A DNA stretch of 64,000 nt, taken from Notospermus geniculatus (Eukaryota > Nemertea > Pilidiophora > Heteronemertea > Lineidae). Under the pieces are notes generated by a model. That model made no database searches, was not told the origin of the DNA, and was given only the letters and a program-made list of their open reading frames with translations. The stretch is from NCBI GenBank assembly GCA_002633025.1, contig NMRB01001255.1, positions 137,234 to 201,233 on the forward strand, in the 5' to 3' direction. Each line of letters begins with the position of its first letter. Position 1 is the first letter of the stretch. Positions 12,901 to 23,283 of the stretch are shown piece by piece. Position numbers and translations under genes: made by a program.

Positions 12901-15900
12901 GACTGACAGCTACATTATAGCAACATTTTTTTAACAACGTGTTACCTTGGTAGGGATTGGAGAAATTTTGCCAGTGTGCACAGACCTAAAGAGCAATAGC
13001 ATGCACCTAAGTTTCTTGGCTTCGCCTGTCATGGGGGTGATATGAATAAAAGCTAGCAGATGCTTTTACTTCAGATTTCTACAGTACAGCGTTGTGCATT
13101 TGTACTGCAAAATCCAAGTAAAAGCATTTACTAGTCTTTATTCATATCGCCCATTGTCTTGTGCTCTTCAGGTTCTCTCCATTCTTCAAATGAGAGCCTA
13201 TAGTGTGTTTCAGAAAAAAAATGTCTCGGGCTGAACAGCAACACAGTCATTGAATGACAGCTGTAAATGGAGAGTCATTGACAAATGTTTATCTCCGCCG
13301 ATAACCTTCCATAACTTCCTTATAGATTGATGAAATTTGATGGGGTTTTCGGTATATGAAACTTCAATCTCAAATTACTTCTTGTCGCGTTACTTTGTGA
13401 AGTACAAGAAGTAATTTGAGTGTGGAACATCGACAAAAAATTGAAGTTTCCTATGCCGAAAACCCCATCAAATTTCTCCAATTTATAAACAAATTATGGA
13501 AGGTTATCAGTGGAGATATACATGTATGTACGTAAGATATATGCTCGTAAACATTTGTCAATGACTGTGCATTGCATTATGAACTAAATATGGATATCCC
13601 GTGTCCCTTTACTCTCTCTCTATAGCTTCATCTTCTGTGTGGGTTTAGTGTCAATGTGCCTGTCTCTCCTTTGCCTACTCGCTGATTAATCTGTTAGTAT
13701 TTTCCTTGCTGGTCTCCAGTGTGACGCATCTTGTATTCCCAACCCCGCCTGATGAAAAAGTATGCTTCTACATGTATTATCATTAAAGGGCCTCTAGAGG
13801 CAGCTCGCCATTAGGCTACTATCAGTACCGGTTCTTCAGCTAGGCGGCGCCACTTTAACGTTAATCACCAGTACGAGGTATTGAACCTGGGTTTTCCCCG
13901 TGGTTTTCCCCAGCCATGCTGGGCTGCCTCTAGAGGCCCTTTAAGACGCAGAAGACGAAGAGCCTAAAGGTGCCCACATGTCGACATTGCGTCCTGAAGC
14001 AACTCGCGGCAACTAGCTTTCCGGTGATGGAAGCAACTTGGAGTGACTGATCAGTTGCCGATTTTGTCGACCTGAGCGCACTTGCGTCTCCGAGCAACTG
14101 CCGGATGCATCATGAGCGTGCTGTTCGAGGTAACTGCCAGTTGCTCCGAGTTCCTCTCAATCGCTGAAATGTCAACCTGCGCGTGGTGGTTTTTTATCTG
14201 CGATGGATCCGTCGAGTTGCTTCAAGACGCAATGTCGACCTGTAGGCACCTTAATTTCCGTCTTGAGTGACACGAGTACTCAACATTTTTATCGTATTGC
14301 CATTTTGTTACAAGAAGCTGGGTTTCCTTAATTTTAGTTCGCTTTTACAATAGAAGAAGAGCATTTTTACCGATGTACTAATGGGTTGGAGGAATAAAAA
14401 CTGGTAATGCTTTGACTTCTTTTCTGCTGAACAAATTCACTCGGCGAAATCCTGTACAAAACTGAAGTGAAAGCATTTACTAGAATTCCAATCTTACACT
14501 GTCTGAAATTCGAAATTAACAACACAACGCACAAGCCCAGTTTCCAGTGCAGCGTATTCCGTCGTGGTTTGCGACGAGCGGTACCCTTTTCGCATGGTTT
14601 TGGATAATCCTTCGATGGTTTAACAGTACTCGGCGTACGGCAATCTCAATGCGGTAGGGGTGTCACATGCCTGTGAAAACCGCTCTCGCCGCAAACCGCG
14701 GCGAACTGGACTGTCGTGGAAACTGGCCTTTATGAAGGTCCTGTGTTCAGCCTAACTGGGCCTACATATTTACACCATATACGCCATCTTTTTGCAGATA
14801 TTTGACAACTTATTAAGAAAGAACATGGGGCAGAATGAATCGGGACACATCGACGCTCTCAGCGACACTTCCATGGACCGGGGCATATACCGGAGTCGTT
14901 CAGCGGAAGACATGTCGTCCTCAAAAGCACGTCAGCTGGCTGTACCAGCAATGAATACGAGATCCTTATCCAGTGAGGATTTCCCCAGGAGCGGTGGATT
15001 GGATACTTTGCGTGGGGGTGGCGGAGAACTGAGGAGGCATACACTGGAAAGACGGAATGCACAAAAAAGAAAAAAGTTGCTAGTCAATCCAAGGTGGAGT
15101 ACGCCGTTAACGCGGAAGGAATTTCTCAAGGCAGATATTGGGAAGCCAGAAATATTGTCAAAAGAGGATATCCCAAGGTTTCCTACTGAAAATAGTGATG
15201 AAATTAGCAGAGAAGTCGTCGTCATTGGCCGTAGCCGATTCTTTGAGTCCAGTCATAGTTTGGAAGATTCCATTGCGAACACTGAGGTTGAGCATGAGGC
15301 GCAAAAGAACTCGACCGAAGAGGACAATCCAGTGCCAGGTGACAAAAAGCATGGGGCAAAGCTTGGTGGTGCAGAGACTGTCGAGGAGCAGTCATTTGGC
15401 AAGGACGACGATGTTGCTTCAAACTTAAAAAGTAAACAAAGCAGCGACACCGATATGACTCCTGCTGACTATACAACAGAACCGAAAATCAAGATTGGTG
15501 TCAGTGCAACTGATTTTCAGAGCGAACCACTCGTTACTGTTCAGACAGGACTTAAAGACGAAGCCACCATTCAGAGTAATGCGAGCGCTAAACGTAAAAT
15601 TGTAGGCAAAGAAAGTGACAAAATATTTGATAAAAGACGATCAATAACAATGATGGAGGTGCCTTTGGTGAAGCATTCGCGTTCCTCAACAGATATCCAC
15701 CGTATACCGGATCACAGCACAGTCGGTCCAGTTGTTGAACAGCCACTGCTGACCCTTAAGACAGACCGTGAATATGATTTTCAATCACTGCGACAGTATT
15801 ATGAATCGTTGAATGAGAGGGAAAGATCCATGACGCTGCCTACAGAAGGTCTTCTGCTTCAGGCTGGGGTCAGGCAAAGACGCGCCAAGTCTGCTTCGGA

Positions 15901-18900
15901 TATACATGAAATAACAAAAGCTTCTACTATAAGTGACCTCCAAAGCGGTGTTGAAACAGATGAACCAATGCCCAGTCCGATTTTCCAGTCGACCTATCAG
16001 CTATTAATGACAACTGGCACAGGTTTTCAGCCGCCAAACAAGAAGTTGTCCAGAGAATTGGAGAACGATGATGCTGACACTCTAGCGATGGCATGCAGTG
16101 ATGGTGACGAACGAATACTTGACAATGAAAGAAATGCTGTAAGTGTTGAAATAAATGCTGATGAAGCTGGTACCTCTGGAAGCCGAAGGAGAGCAACCAT
16201 TCCAGTTGTTTCAGTGGAAACCGCGCATGGAGTTGAATTGGTTCAGACCGAAGACGTTGAAGCGCGTTCGAAGGCATCCTTCGCTTCTAAAATTGCACTG
16301 TTTGAGCAATCACAGCACATGTATCATAAACAAAGTGCGTATCTGGAGTCTAAAGTACTGAAGAAGTCGAAGACGGGTTCATCGTCTCAGTCTTGTGAGT
16401 CTGATATTGGAGGTGCTGCTGAAGAAATAGGTGAGACTGAAACTACACTCGATATGGATGAGGATGGAGTAAATAAGACATCGGCTGATTCTCCAGGTGG
16501 TGCAGTGAATACAGAAGCAACAGAGAACATGGTCCACGAAACAAGCCATACTGCCAAAAATAGGACCACTTTTCCCGGGACCAATGAAAACCTGATCGAG
16601 GATGAATCCAAATACCGAGTGAAATCCGACAAGGAGCAAAATCTGGAGTCGTCGGGACCGGCGTCCGGTGATGTGGTGCTTGTAGACAATTCTGGGAGCA
16701 TCGTTTTTGAAAAGCCATCTGATGTGGTGGACTTTTCTGCTCAGGACGATGCCATGGAGTCAGTCATCCAAAATCCATTTACACTTCTCTCAGTTCCTTC
16801 CATTGAAATAACACATGCAGAAGATGTGGACCAGACTGCCGACCTCCAGTTCGTGCCAGAGGTGGATTTTAAATTCGAGCCGGACGACACTGCCAGTAGG
16901 AATTCCAATCAGGAAATTTCTCGCATCTTCTTTGAAGGTACCATGGACGTGACACAAGATACCAATGCAAAACATGAACTCGGTGATCTGGATAGAGATA
17001 GTGGTACATTGGTTCCAATGGTAGAGAAGCCAAATTTGGTAACAGCATCACAGGATAACGAGGATCCGATATATCAACAAGAGGGTGTTACATGTAGTTT
17101 TGAAATGCAGCCTGTTTTCAGTGAGTGTCCAGATGGTGACCTTGACATGTTCACAGAAGGTGAAGGTCGGCATCGCATGATCTCTCAAGATTCTGTCGGC
17201 ACGCTGACAACAGTATCGTCAATAAGTTCATCTTCATCGGAGAATTTTGAAGATTTTGATTTCGAAAACCATGCTATGAAACAGACAATGGATGTAGCTG
17301 CAGTGATGGTTTTGGCACAAAATGGTGAGGAAAAAGCTCAGGGAATCTGCAGTCAAAAGACGGGCGAAATTGAATATAAAAGTGCTACGACTGAAGAAAG
17401 AGACGGAAACTATGAGAATATTAATGAAACGGAGGCGAAGGAAATTGGCAATCATGCTGATGATGATTACCGCCAATTACAAGAAGATAATGGAGCCGAT
17501 ACTTTCCAATCGTCTGCATTCGCAGCAACAGACATTGCACAGAATGGAATCGTAGATGAAGACGGTTTCAGTTGCTCTGTTGCCATGGCAACGGAGAAAT
17601 CGAGTGCGAAAAGGATGGATTTTCTTGATGATGGTGAGCGTTTGATGGCAGTGCCCCCTGGCGTAGCAGACGATAATGAAATATTGATGACATTGCCAAG
17701 AGATCGGGGTTCATTGGATGGACCACTTGATCAGGTGGAAGAAAAGAATGTGCTTATGGCGTTGATAGAAAGAGACTGGCCAAATTCGGTAAAGGTATGA
17801 TGTTCTTTGTTATGCATTGTCTGTTTGTTGTTAATGTCTACCCTAAAAAGGCAGAACCTACATGTAGTAACTCACTTTTTTTTCAAAATTGAGATAGGTA
17901 CAGTTTTGGAGTTACATGTACTAGGTTGTGGGTTCATGCATTAGATTTGGTAAAATATTCCATGGTCTGCTTTTTTCTCATAGCAAAACCAAGTAACCTT
18001 CCACCCAGTGCAAGTACTACAAAGGCAAGCCCTAGTAACTAATAGTTACTATGAGCTGGAAGAACACGCTTAATCCTTTTCACTTTCACATTTTCTTGTT
18101 TTTCTCAAAAGTAGCAAAAAGTGAGTTACTAATCTTTGGGACAGATGTGTTCTTTCGTTCTTTCTGCTGCAGTTAAACAAAATTACTAGACTATATACCA
18201 CCCAATGTTTTGCTGACTTAGCCCATTCGCCAGAGTATCTTTTCTCCTGCAGACACCCTCATGCGGGATACCGTGGAATGTGAACATGGGACACGAAAAG
18301 AGTGTAAGTTAACAGAATAGTTTTGTTAGAGAACCTTCAAACGAAAGTTACAGGCATTTTGTCCTGCCGTCCAACAAGCCCGCAGCAGACGAGGCTGCTT
18401 ATTGCACTTGCTTGCTATAATCAACCATGCTTAATTGGAGCAATACGTTGCTTATAAGTAGCAACGAGCTCTTTGAAATCATCCGCACACAGGGCAATGG
18501 GGACCCCAGCCCACTCCCTCAATAGGTGTCACTAGTGGTTAAAACTATTGAAATGAAACTGACATCGGACCTGGTTTCGGTGTGCTGCCCTATCGTACAT
18601 GTAGGATCCCCATAGGAGCAGTCAGCCGCGCTTATTGTCAAAAGATGGCAGCAAAGTTCTAGCGGACCAATACAAGAGAATATTTCTGTTGATTGGTGCT
18701 CAATCAAGCATGAATGGGACAGCTAGGTTTTGAAATGGGCCGTAGTGACACCTGTTGGTCAACTGACTGTCAGCTCATTGGTCTTGCTTTCCATAATGGT
18801 GATTCTTCAATTCTCGTTGACAGCAAGCGTTGAGTGACCTTGACCTCCTGGATATGAGCTGCGTCAGGTACAAGGCAGAGTTGAAGGAACTGGAGATGGT

Positions 18901-19811
18901 GTCAGATATGGTTTACATGGGAAATATGGAGAAATTGGCACTTGAAGACAGGTTTGTTCAAATTTTCAAATTTGACAGATTGTGTTGGCATTGAATGGGT
19001 AAAATTCTTCTCGGTGACATTATATAAATTTTGGATTTTACATCTTCTCATCTTAATTCCTTCTAATCGTCTCATGCAAATTCTGTCAGATTTACTTTTT
19101 TGTCTTTTTCCAGAGATGCCCTAACCTCCATAAATTCCATCCGTTCTGAAATTTACTCCGAGGTCTCAGCATTGGAGAGGCAATTACTTGACATCCGGAA
19201 GACATTTGGAAGTTCACAAATGTCTGAAATGGCTAATCACGAGTGTTACGTCGTAGCCAACTTGATGTCAATGGTAAAAGTCGTTTGCTTAGAGCATCAA
19301 CCCTTTCTAGTGGAAGGGCATAAAAAATTAGCTGATGAATAGGTTATAGCCGGGAACGTAGAATCCAGTAGGAAGGTGTAATCCTTGTGCCCAGTTGTAT
19401 CTGCGAAGAGGTGCAAGTCTACCCAAGACAACTCTGCTCAAAGTTCCAAAATTCATTTAAGCTCAGACTAGGAAATATCAGTACCGGTAGTAGATGTAGA
19501 ACACGTCACTTATGATATTATGTAGTTGACTGGTTCCCGCTTTGACGTTCCACTCCCGTGAAACTCTTCCTGTTGAGCGGACAGTAGCGCCGCGTGAGTA
19601 GGGCCAAATATTGTTGTGAATTGTTGACCAAACAAACTACAATAACAGTACACCATTTCTTTTTTATTTTCATTTTAAATGTTGCCTCCCCAATATTTTG
19701 TTCATTATTTTCCAGGTGATATCCTTGCTGAAAGAACAGCTCTACCACACTGGTATCGTTGACAGCCTCCACGAGGAACATCTTCCGCGCAAAATGAGCC
19801 ACTCGCTCTGA
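3531..19811 (+). CDS. Large acidic Ser-rich coiled-coil protein, ITPRID/KRAP-like (5' end missing)
   Basis: Exons I can support are 3531-6919, 8746-8818, 14798-17794, 18253-18303, 18824-18951, 19114-19273 and 19716-19811 (TGA at 19809-19811). Phases agree for 6919 to 8746 and for every junction from 17794 to the end. The link from 8818 to 14798 is out of phase, so at least one exon in between is unplaced; 9083-9091, 9948-10017 and 10707-10751 have plausible splice sites. The N-terminal part contains an IPDRFNHSSVA motif and later FRENVRRAILGDTFSEF followed by a Ser-Gly-Pro. Both resemble, in order, conserved motifs of the IP3-receptor-interacting domain of KRAP, ITPRID and TESPA1 as I remember them, though the spacing is longer. 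The C-terminus is predicted helical (ELKELE, then SEVSALERQL). Known relatives tether IP3 receptors to actin; that role is inferred here. The family call is tentative; the gene structure is firmer. Confidence 0.6.
7468..8477 (+). mobile_element. Degenerate Tc1/mariner-type transposon with palindromic arms
   Basis: The ends are inverted copies of CAGGGTGACCCAAAAAAAGC, flanked on both sides by TA (7466-7467 and 8478-8479), the target duplication of the IS630-Tc1-mariner group. Plus-strand remnants encode WFQQDGATPHTS, then after a stop SPDLNPPDFYLWG, then after a frameshift NNPQTIGELKAAI. These are signature stretches of the DDE/D transposase C-terminal half. The left arm (about 7540-7870) is an inverted copy of the same transposase 3' region, so the element is a fold-back derivative lacking the N-terminal DNA-binding part. 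It is non-functional as read. Confidence 0.85.
8746..8818 (+). CDS. Small exon of the ITPRID/KRAP-like gene
   Basis: A pyrimidine-rich acceptor (TTTCTATTTCAG) precedes an open 73-bp stretch that begins VDCADESKKT when joined in phase 0 to the exon ending at 6919. It ends at a GTAGGT donor at 8819. It leaves phase 1, which does not fit the phase-0 start at 14798, so further exons are missing from this model. Confidence 0.5.
9420..9676. repeat. Long hairpin repeat (MITE-like)
   Basis: The ends are inverted copies of GGGAGTAAGAAATAAAAGTG, and complementarity continues inward through AT-rich sequence with GCGCAAAAATTCC-type matches for over 100 bp per arm. No coding sequence. It lies in an intron of the ITPRID/KRAP-like gene. 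Confidence 0.65.
10211..10600. repeat. Imperfect long inverted repeat
   Basis: The left arm (about 10211-10352) and right arm (about 10475-10600) are diverged inverted copies sharing TTTCGCAAA, the TACGAAATACGAAAT motif and GAGATGGTT. The roughly 120 bp between them are unrelated. Probably an old fold-back DNA transposon. Confidence 0.55.
10787..10976. repeat. 32-bp tandem repeat, about 5.9 copies
   Basis: The unit starts TTCATGATCTTATCC and contains the palindrome CTTGATCAAG; copies are identical as read. Unit starts are 10787, 10819, 10851, 10883, 10915 and 10947. Identity between copies suggests recent expansion. Confidence 0.95.
11113..11421. repeat. Dispersed repeat with GGCAGAACC-type ends (copy 1)
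   Basis: It starts CACCCTAAAAAGGCAGAAC and ends with the partial inverse GTTCTGCCGTTTTGGGA. The interior matches 17839-18142 along most of its length (for example TCAAAATTGAGATA, and CCACCCAGTGCAAGT near the middle). A non-coding transposable element present twice in introns of the same gene. Confidence 0.65.
12740..12915. repeat. Dispersed repeat shared with 18600-18780 (copy 1)
   Basis: It shares AGCCGCG, GCGGACCAATACAA-like, GATTGGTGCTCA.TCAAGC and GGGCCGTAGTGACACCT with 18600-18780, in the same order. No ORF. An ancient interspersed element of unknown class. Confidence 0.6.
13035..13152. mobile_element. Palindromic MITE, TATTCATAAAAGC family (copy 2)
   Basis: Arms begin GGGTGATATGAATAAAAG and end, inverted, with CTTTATTCATATCGCCC. 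The inner part carries the same GATGCTTTTACTT block as the element at 2802-2930. Confidence 0.7.
13274..13565. mobile_element. 292-bp palindromic MITE
   Basis: The terminal inverted repeats GTCATTGACAAATGTTTA and TAAACATTTGTCAATGAC are perfect. Complementarity resumes inside through GAAACTTCAAT and GGTTTTCGG blocks to a central CAAATTACTTCTTG inverted pair. No ORF. Confidence 0.75.
13783..13944. mobile_element. TTAA-flanked 162-bp MITE (piggyBac-like target site)
   Basis: Perfect 18-bp inverted repeats AGGGCCTCTAGAGGCAGC are each bordered outside by TTAA. TTAA is the target duplication used by piggyBac transposons. The interior is non-coding. Class assignment rests only on the TTAA duplication. 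Confidence 0.75.
14383..14496. mobile_element. Diverged palindromic MITE, TATTCATAAAAGC family (copy 3)
   Basis: Inverted arms share AATGCTTTNACTTC and TTGGA cores; the ends have diverged more than in the other two copies. Boundaries are approximate. Confidence 0.5.
14533..14730. mobile_element. 198-bp palindromic MITE upstream of giant exon 2
   Basis: Inverted ends AAGCCCAGTTTCCAG and CTGGAAACTGGCCTT-like continue inward through GCGACGAGCGG and CCGCTCTCGCCGC. It lies about 70 bp before the acceptor of the exon at 14798, so it occupies the 3' end of that intron. Confidence 0.65.
14798..17794 (+). CDS. Giant internal exon 2 of the ITPRID/KRAP-like gene
   Basis: An open stretch of about 3.0 kb follows acceptor TTTTTGCAG (ending 14797) and ends at donor AAG|GTATGA (17795). 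The encoded 999 residues are acidic and Ser-rich. They include repeated phospho-site-like motifs of one style: RSRSAEDM, SRSSTDIH and RAKSASDIHE. The first residues (IFDNLLRKN) may continue a helix from the preceding exon. An in-frame ATG at 14825 would be the first Met if this were a separate gene. I prefer an internal exon because of the strong acceptor and the matching composition with the exon at 3531-6919. Confidence 0.75.
17839..18142. repeat. Dispersed repeat with GGCAGAACC-type ends (copy 2)
   Basis: Diverged second copy of the element at 11113-11421, in the same orientation, starting TACCCTAAAAAGGCAGAACC. It lies in the intron after 17794. Confidence 0.65.
18253..19811 (+). CDS. C-terminal coiled-coil exons of the ITPRID/KRAP-like gene
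   Basis: Four exons (18253-18303, 18824-18951, 19114-19273, 19716-19811) join without a stop and with matching phases. They encode about 145 residues ending KMSHSL. The middle two give a heptad-like helical segment with DLLDMSCVRYKAELKELE and IRSEIYSEVSALERQLL cores. The last exon begins VISLLKEQLYHTGI. A possible ATTAAA poly(A) signal lies at 20208-20213. Confidence 0.7.
18600..18780. repeat. Dispersed repeat shared with 12740-12915 (copy 2)
   Basis: Same order of blocks as the first copy, with GATTGGTGCTCAATCAAGC and GGGCCGTAGTGACACCTG best preserved. An inverse of the GGTGTCACTA motif occurs just before, at about 18523-18535, hinting that the full element has inverted ends. Confidence 0.55.
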
Positions 19812-20691
19812 AATTCATTCTGTATCTGCTGCTTGATGCAAGAAGAGTTTCTGGTGATGCGGGATGCCCGAGTCGTTATTCTGCACTGCTGGTGGATGCT
19901 CTGGGAACTGCTGATGGTGCTCCGCCACGACCTGCTGATCGGGACTCCAGGAATATGCTGATGGGTGTCCTGTACACAGTACTGTTGAGGGTGTAAAATG
20001 GCCTTCATTTAAAAAATTGGAAATCTAGTCATGAGAGGATGTATAAAATTGTTGGTTGCTGGCCGTTGCAAAATTAATCCACCCATTATTCCTGTTTCTG
20101 ACTTAGTTGTAGAGGCTACGTGTGCTTTGGAGTATATGTTGACAACAAAACTTTGTACCCGGTACGTTGCTCGGAACATGGTCATCTATTTCAAGTAGGC
20201 CTACAGTATTAAATGTGCACCAGTTGTTAATTCATGGCTTAACTTTGTTCAGCAAATTTTGCCTTTAGAGCCATGGATTTTCTTTCCGTGTGTTTTCAGT
20301 TCTCTGGTTAAGATAAAGTTTTTAGTTTTGTTACATGTTTTGTTGAAATTTTTAAGCAGGCTAGGCCTACAAGCTGAATTCAAAAGTGAAGGTTGAACTT
20401 TTCGATTGTGGTGTTTGCTGTTCGTGACATTGCTCTTCATTGCGTCTACTAATGTCCACCACGCACGGTCAAAATTGTCTTCACACTGCTACTAGGCCTA
20501 ATGTAGGCATACTCTGCAGGCCTACTGTTCATATTCCACTGTTTCAAAAAGGTCCTGCTACCCTTGCATGAAAGTCGTTGGCCCGGAATTGGCATGAGGC
20601 TGAAGAGAATTCTGCTAACAATTTGACAGTGTCATCCATATGTACCCGGGCATATGTACCGCCGTTTTAGTGTAGTTCATGATCATCAGAT

Positions 20692-20840
20692 TAGTTCCTT
20701 GATCCACCGCTTTGGGGTGTTGGATAAAAGTAGACCAAGACCTGTCCCTCCACTGAGGGCCAAATACTGTAGCCCTACCGCTGAGATTGGGAACCAATCT
20801 CGGACAACCGACAACCCCAGCGGTGGATCATGGAACCATA
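20692..20840. repeat. Palindromic repeat with GATCCACCGCT arms
   Basis: Arms of about 28 bp (TTGATCCACCGCTTTGGGG and the inverse of CCCAGCGGTGGATCATGG) flank a centre that contains its own palindrome, GAGATTGGGAACCAATCTC. Non-coding. Confidence 0.6.
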
Positions 20841-20913
20841 TAGTATTGCATGATCTTGCTGACTGCCTTGATTGATGCCGGTGCAACGTAAACGAGTGTA
20901 CCCGTCATCGATC

Positions 20914-20966
20914 GTCCGCCGGACGCTCAGTAACAATTTGGTGGTGTAAACCATTGTCCGGCGGAC
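20914..20966. repeat. Inverted GTCCGCCGGAC pair
   Basis: GTCCGCCGGAC (20914-20924) and its inverse GTCCGGCGGAC (20956-20966) are 31 bp apart. The same 11-bp word flanks the nested palindrome at 22535-22743, so both may be ends of one repeat family. Confidence 0.5.
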
Positions 20967-21751
20967 AGATAATTATAACCGCTTGCTGTAAATGGCTGTC
21001 CGGGGAGGACTGGGATTTATGCCTAGAGCTGTCACTGAATGTCCGAACTGCGTGTACCGTTCAGATTCATCCAAGTATGCAAAATCGAATTCCCACTGCT
21101 GAACTTTACCTTGTTATGGTTTCGGATTCTAGTATCGGAAACCATACTAGTGTTGGTCATGGTGTCCGTCTGTGTATCTGTCCGTCTGTCTGTTCAGTCT
21201 GCCACAACTGTAACTTTGTCCCTGCAAGAGCTACAGACCTGGATGTGACCTACCCCTAGGTAACATGACCTGAGCTACAAGATGGAATGAAAATTTCAGG
21301 TCTCCGATACCTGGTTCATGGTGAAATTGATATATCAAAAGTTGAAATTTTGTCTGTCACACTTTTGTTTCTTGAATAACTCGTCTCCGAGGCCAGGCAG
21401 AGCACTAGTAACAAGTTCCTTCCCTATGTTTTTGGCCCTCGGCAAGATACTGGCATTTATTCTCCAGGGTGAGCATCATAATGATATTGATATATCAAAT
21501 TTGATATTTTGACATATCGGGAGATCTACCACAGTATGCGACTTGAAACTGGTATTACAACATCATAGCTCATCCAAGGACGTTATTGCAACTGAAATTT
21601 TCAGTTTGCACCTGCTTAGTCACATGATATTTGCTGACATCATGGCGAGATTTGATATTCAAATTTGATAACATGTGATAAATCAGAATCTGGTGATGGT
21701 AGAAGCCTAAAACCTTCACCTACACCTAGGTTATCACGGATGAGCTTTCAG

Positions 21752-21850
21752 ATTACGCAATGACCTGGACAGTTGACCTTGACCTCTGACCGTTCAAGTC
21801 ATTACGCAATGACCTGGACGGTCAGAGGTCAAGCTCAAGGTCAAACACTT
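21752..21850. repeat. Direct plus inverted repeat cluster
   Basis: ATTACGCAATGACCTGGAC occurs at 21752-21770 and again at 21801-21819. In between and after it, GACCTTGACCTCTGACCGT faces its near-inverse ACGGTCAGAGGTCAAG. No function apparent. Confidence 0.6.
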
Positions 21851-22261
21851 CTTAAGTGCAAGTCTTCTCAGGATTTCATGAGAAAACTAATTAGAAGCTT
21901 GAACTAAATCTCCACACGTTTTATTTGAATTATTTCAATTTATACAGGCTATTAGGCCTTAAAACAGTACGTATTGATTAAAATTAGAGGCATCCAGAAC
22001 CCCCCCAACGAANAACGAACGATGAATTCAGCCAAAATTTACATGATATACGGAAAACATGGCCATTCCTGAAGTTTGAATTGGTAATTAGGCTTAATTT
22101 TTTTAAAAAAATACTTCTCCGCATCGTCTTGAAGTTGAGAAAATGTTTTTAAAATATGTCTACAAAATTTGACGAACAGGAAGACGATCACCATAACAGA
22201 GTGGTGCCTAAAGATTATGATATACCTGAAATGTCGGAGCAAATGATTTATTAACGGAGAA

Positions 22262-22350
22262 AGAGTAAAGGTTTGCTGTGGGATTCGAACCTGCAACTGG
22301 TGAACCTGTGATCTGAAAGGAGAGAATGAGTGACTGTTAGTGAGCTAGGC
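22262..22350 (-). repeat. tRNA-derived SINE-like head, reverse strand
   Basis: On the minus strand a perfect B-box GGTTCGAATCC (plus positions 22281-22291) follows an A-box-like TAGCCTAGCTCA at tRNA-like spacing. It does not fold as a complete functional tRNA by eye, so a SINE fragment is more likely. Confidence 0.45.
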
Positions 22351-22534
22351 TATTGGGGCGATCTGCTCGGACCACGATTTTTTTGCCCCTTATTCCAAAT
22401 CTATTGACTTGCCTTCGCTGTGACTCACAATAGCCAAAGGCCTATCAGACCTGAACAATGGTCGGACGGTGATTTACGGGCGGACAACCGTTGACACTAC
22501 TGTTGTAACGTTACAGAGTGTCCGTATAATTCAT

Positions 22535-22743
22535 AGTCCGGCGGACTGGGAATGGGGAGGTTTCGAAATCAAACGATAAACCAAAACTTTACGACAACGT
22601 TATTTTTCATACTACACATTAACCAGATTTTGCATTGCATTTTCGGTACAAAAATAAAGTTGTCGTTAACGTTTACGTTTATCGTTTGATTTCGAAACCT
22701 CCCTATTGACGGCCTTCGGCCGTCATTCCCAGTCCGCCGGACT
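22535..22743. mobile_element. Nested palindromic elements (GGGAGGTTTCG copy 2 inside a GTCCGGCGGAC repeat)
   Basis: The inner element 22554-22706 has long inverted arms ending GGGAGGTTTCGAAATCAAAC, the same terminal motif as 2322-2443. It sits between inverted copies of AGTCCGGCGGACTGGGAATG (22535-22554 and 22724-22743). The inner element appears to have inserted into, or captured, the outer palindrome. Confidence 0.7.
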
Positions 22744-23283
22744 CTGGCTAACAGGGTACATTCATTAACGTTACACCGGGTAAAAATCCGAGATTGACTG
22801 CAGTGGCATGCAAGATTATTTGTACTTTCTTACCAGATAATTCTGTACATGGACCCGTCTATTGTTTTCCTGCCCTGCTGTCACCCCGATTCGTTCTTAT
22901 GAACCAGTGTTGCTCCTGTTATACTGTCTTGTTGATAAGATATAACTAAAAAATATATTTTATACAGTTAAACTGAATTTGCGTTTGATTTATTCATTCT
23001 TCGTCACAATGCCGGACCTTCTCGTCGAGGGTGCAGGTAAGACGTTGCTAAATTCTCTTTGAGGAAATACCGAATCTGGAAGAAGGTAGGCCTACTCCTT
23101 AAAGAAATTTGACATGTGCCTTCGACAAAGATGAAATTAGTGAATAATTTTCATTTATGAAAGCATTGACGCTCTAGCCTATTTGTTCGGGACGAATGGT
23201 CCATTCGTCAGGCAGCCGATCAAAATCACGTTTATACAATGTATATCATTCGGCATTCTGCACGAATCTCCTCTAGCGCTGCA

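Noticed and set aside
14798-17794. Separate gene starting at the ATG at 14825
   Set aside because: The open frame continues upstream of that ATG to a strong splice acceptor, and the protein has the same composition and motif style as the exon at 3531-6919.
22262-22350. Possible functional tRNA gene on the minus strand
   Set aside because: The B-box is perfect, but the arms do not form a convincing cloverleaf by eye. A SINE head is the simpler reading. A tRNAscan-type covariance search would decide.
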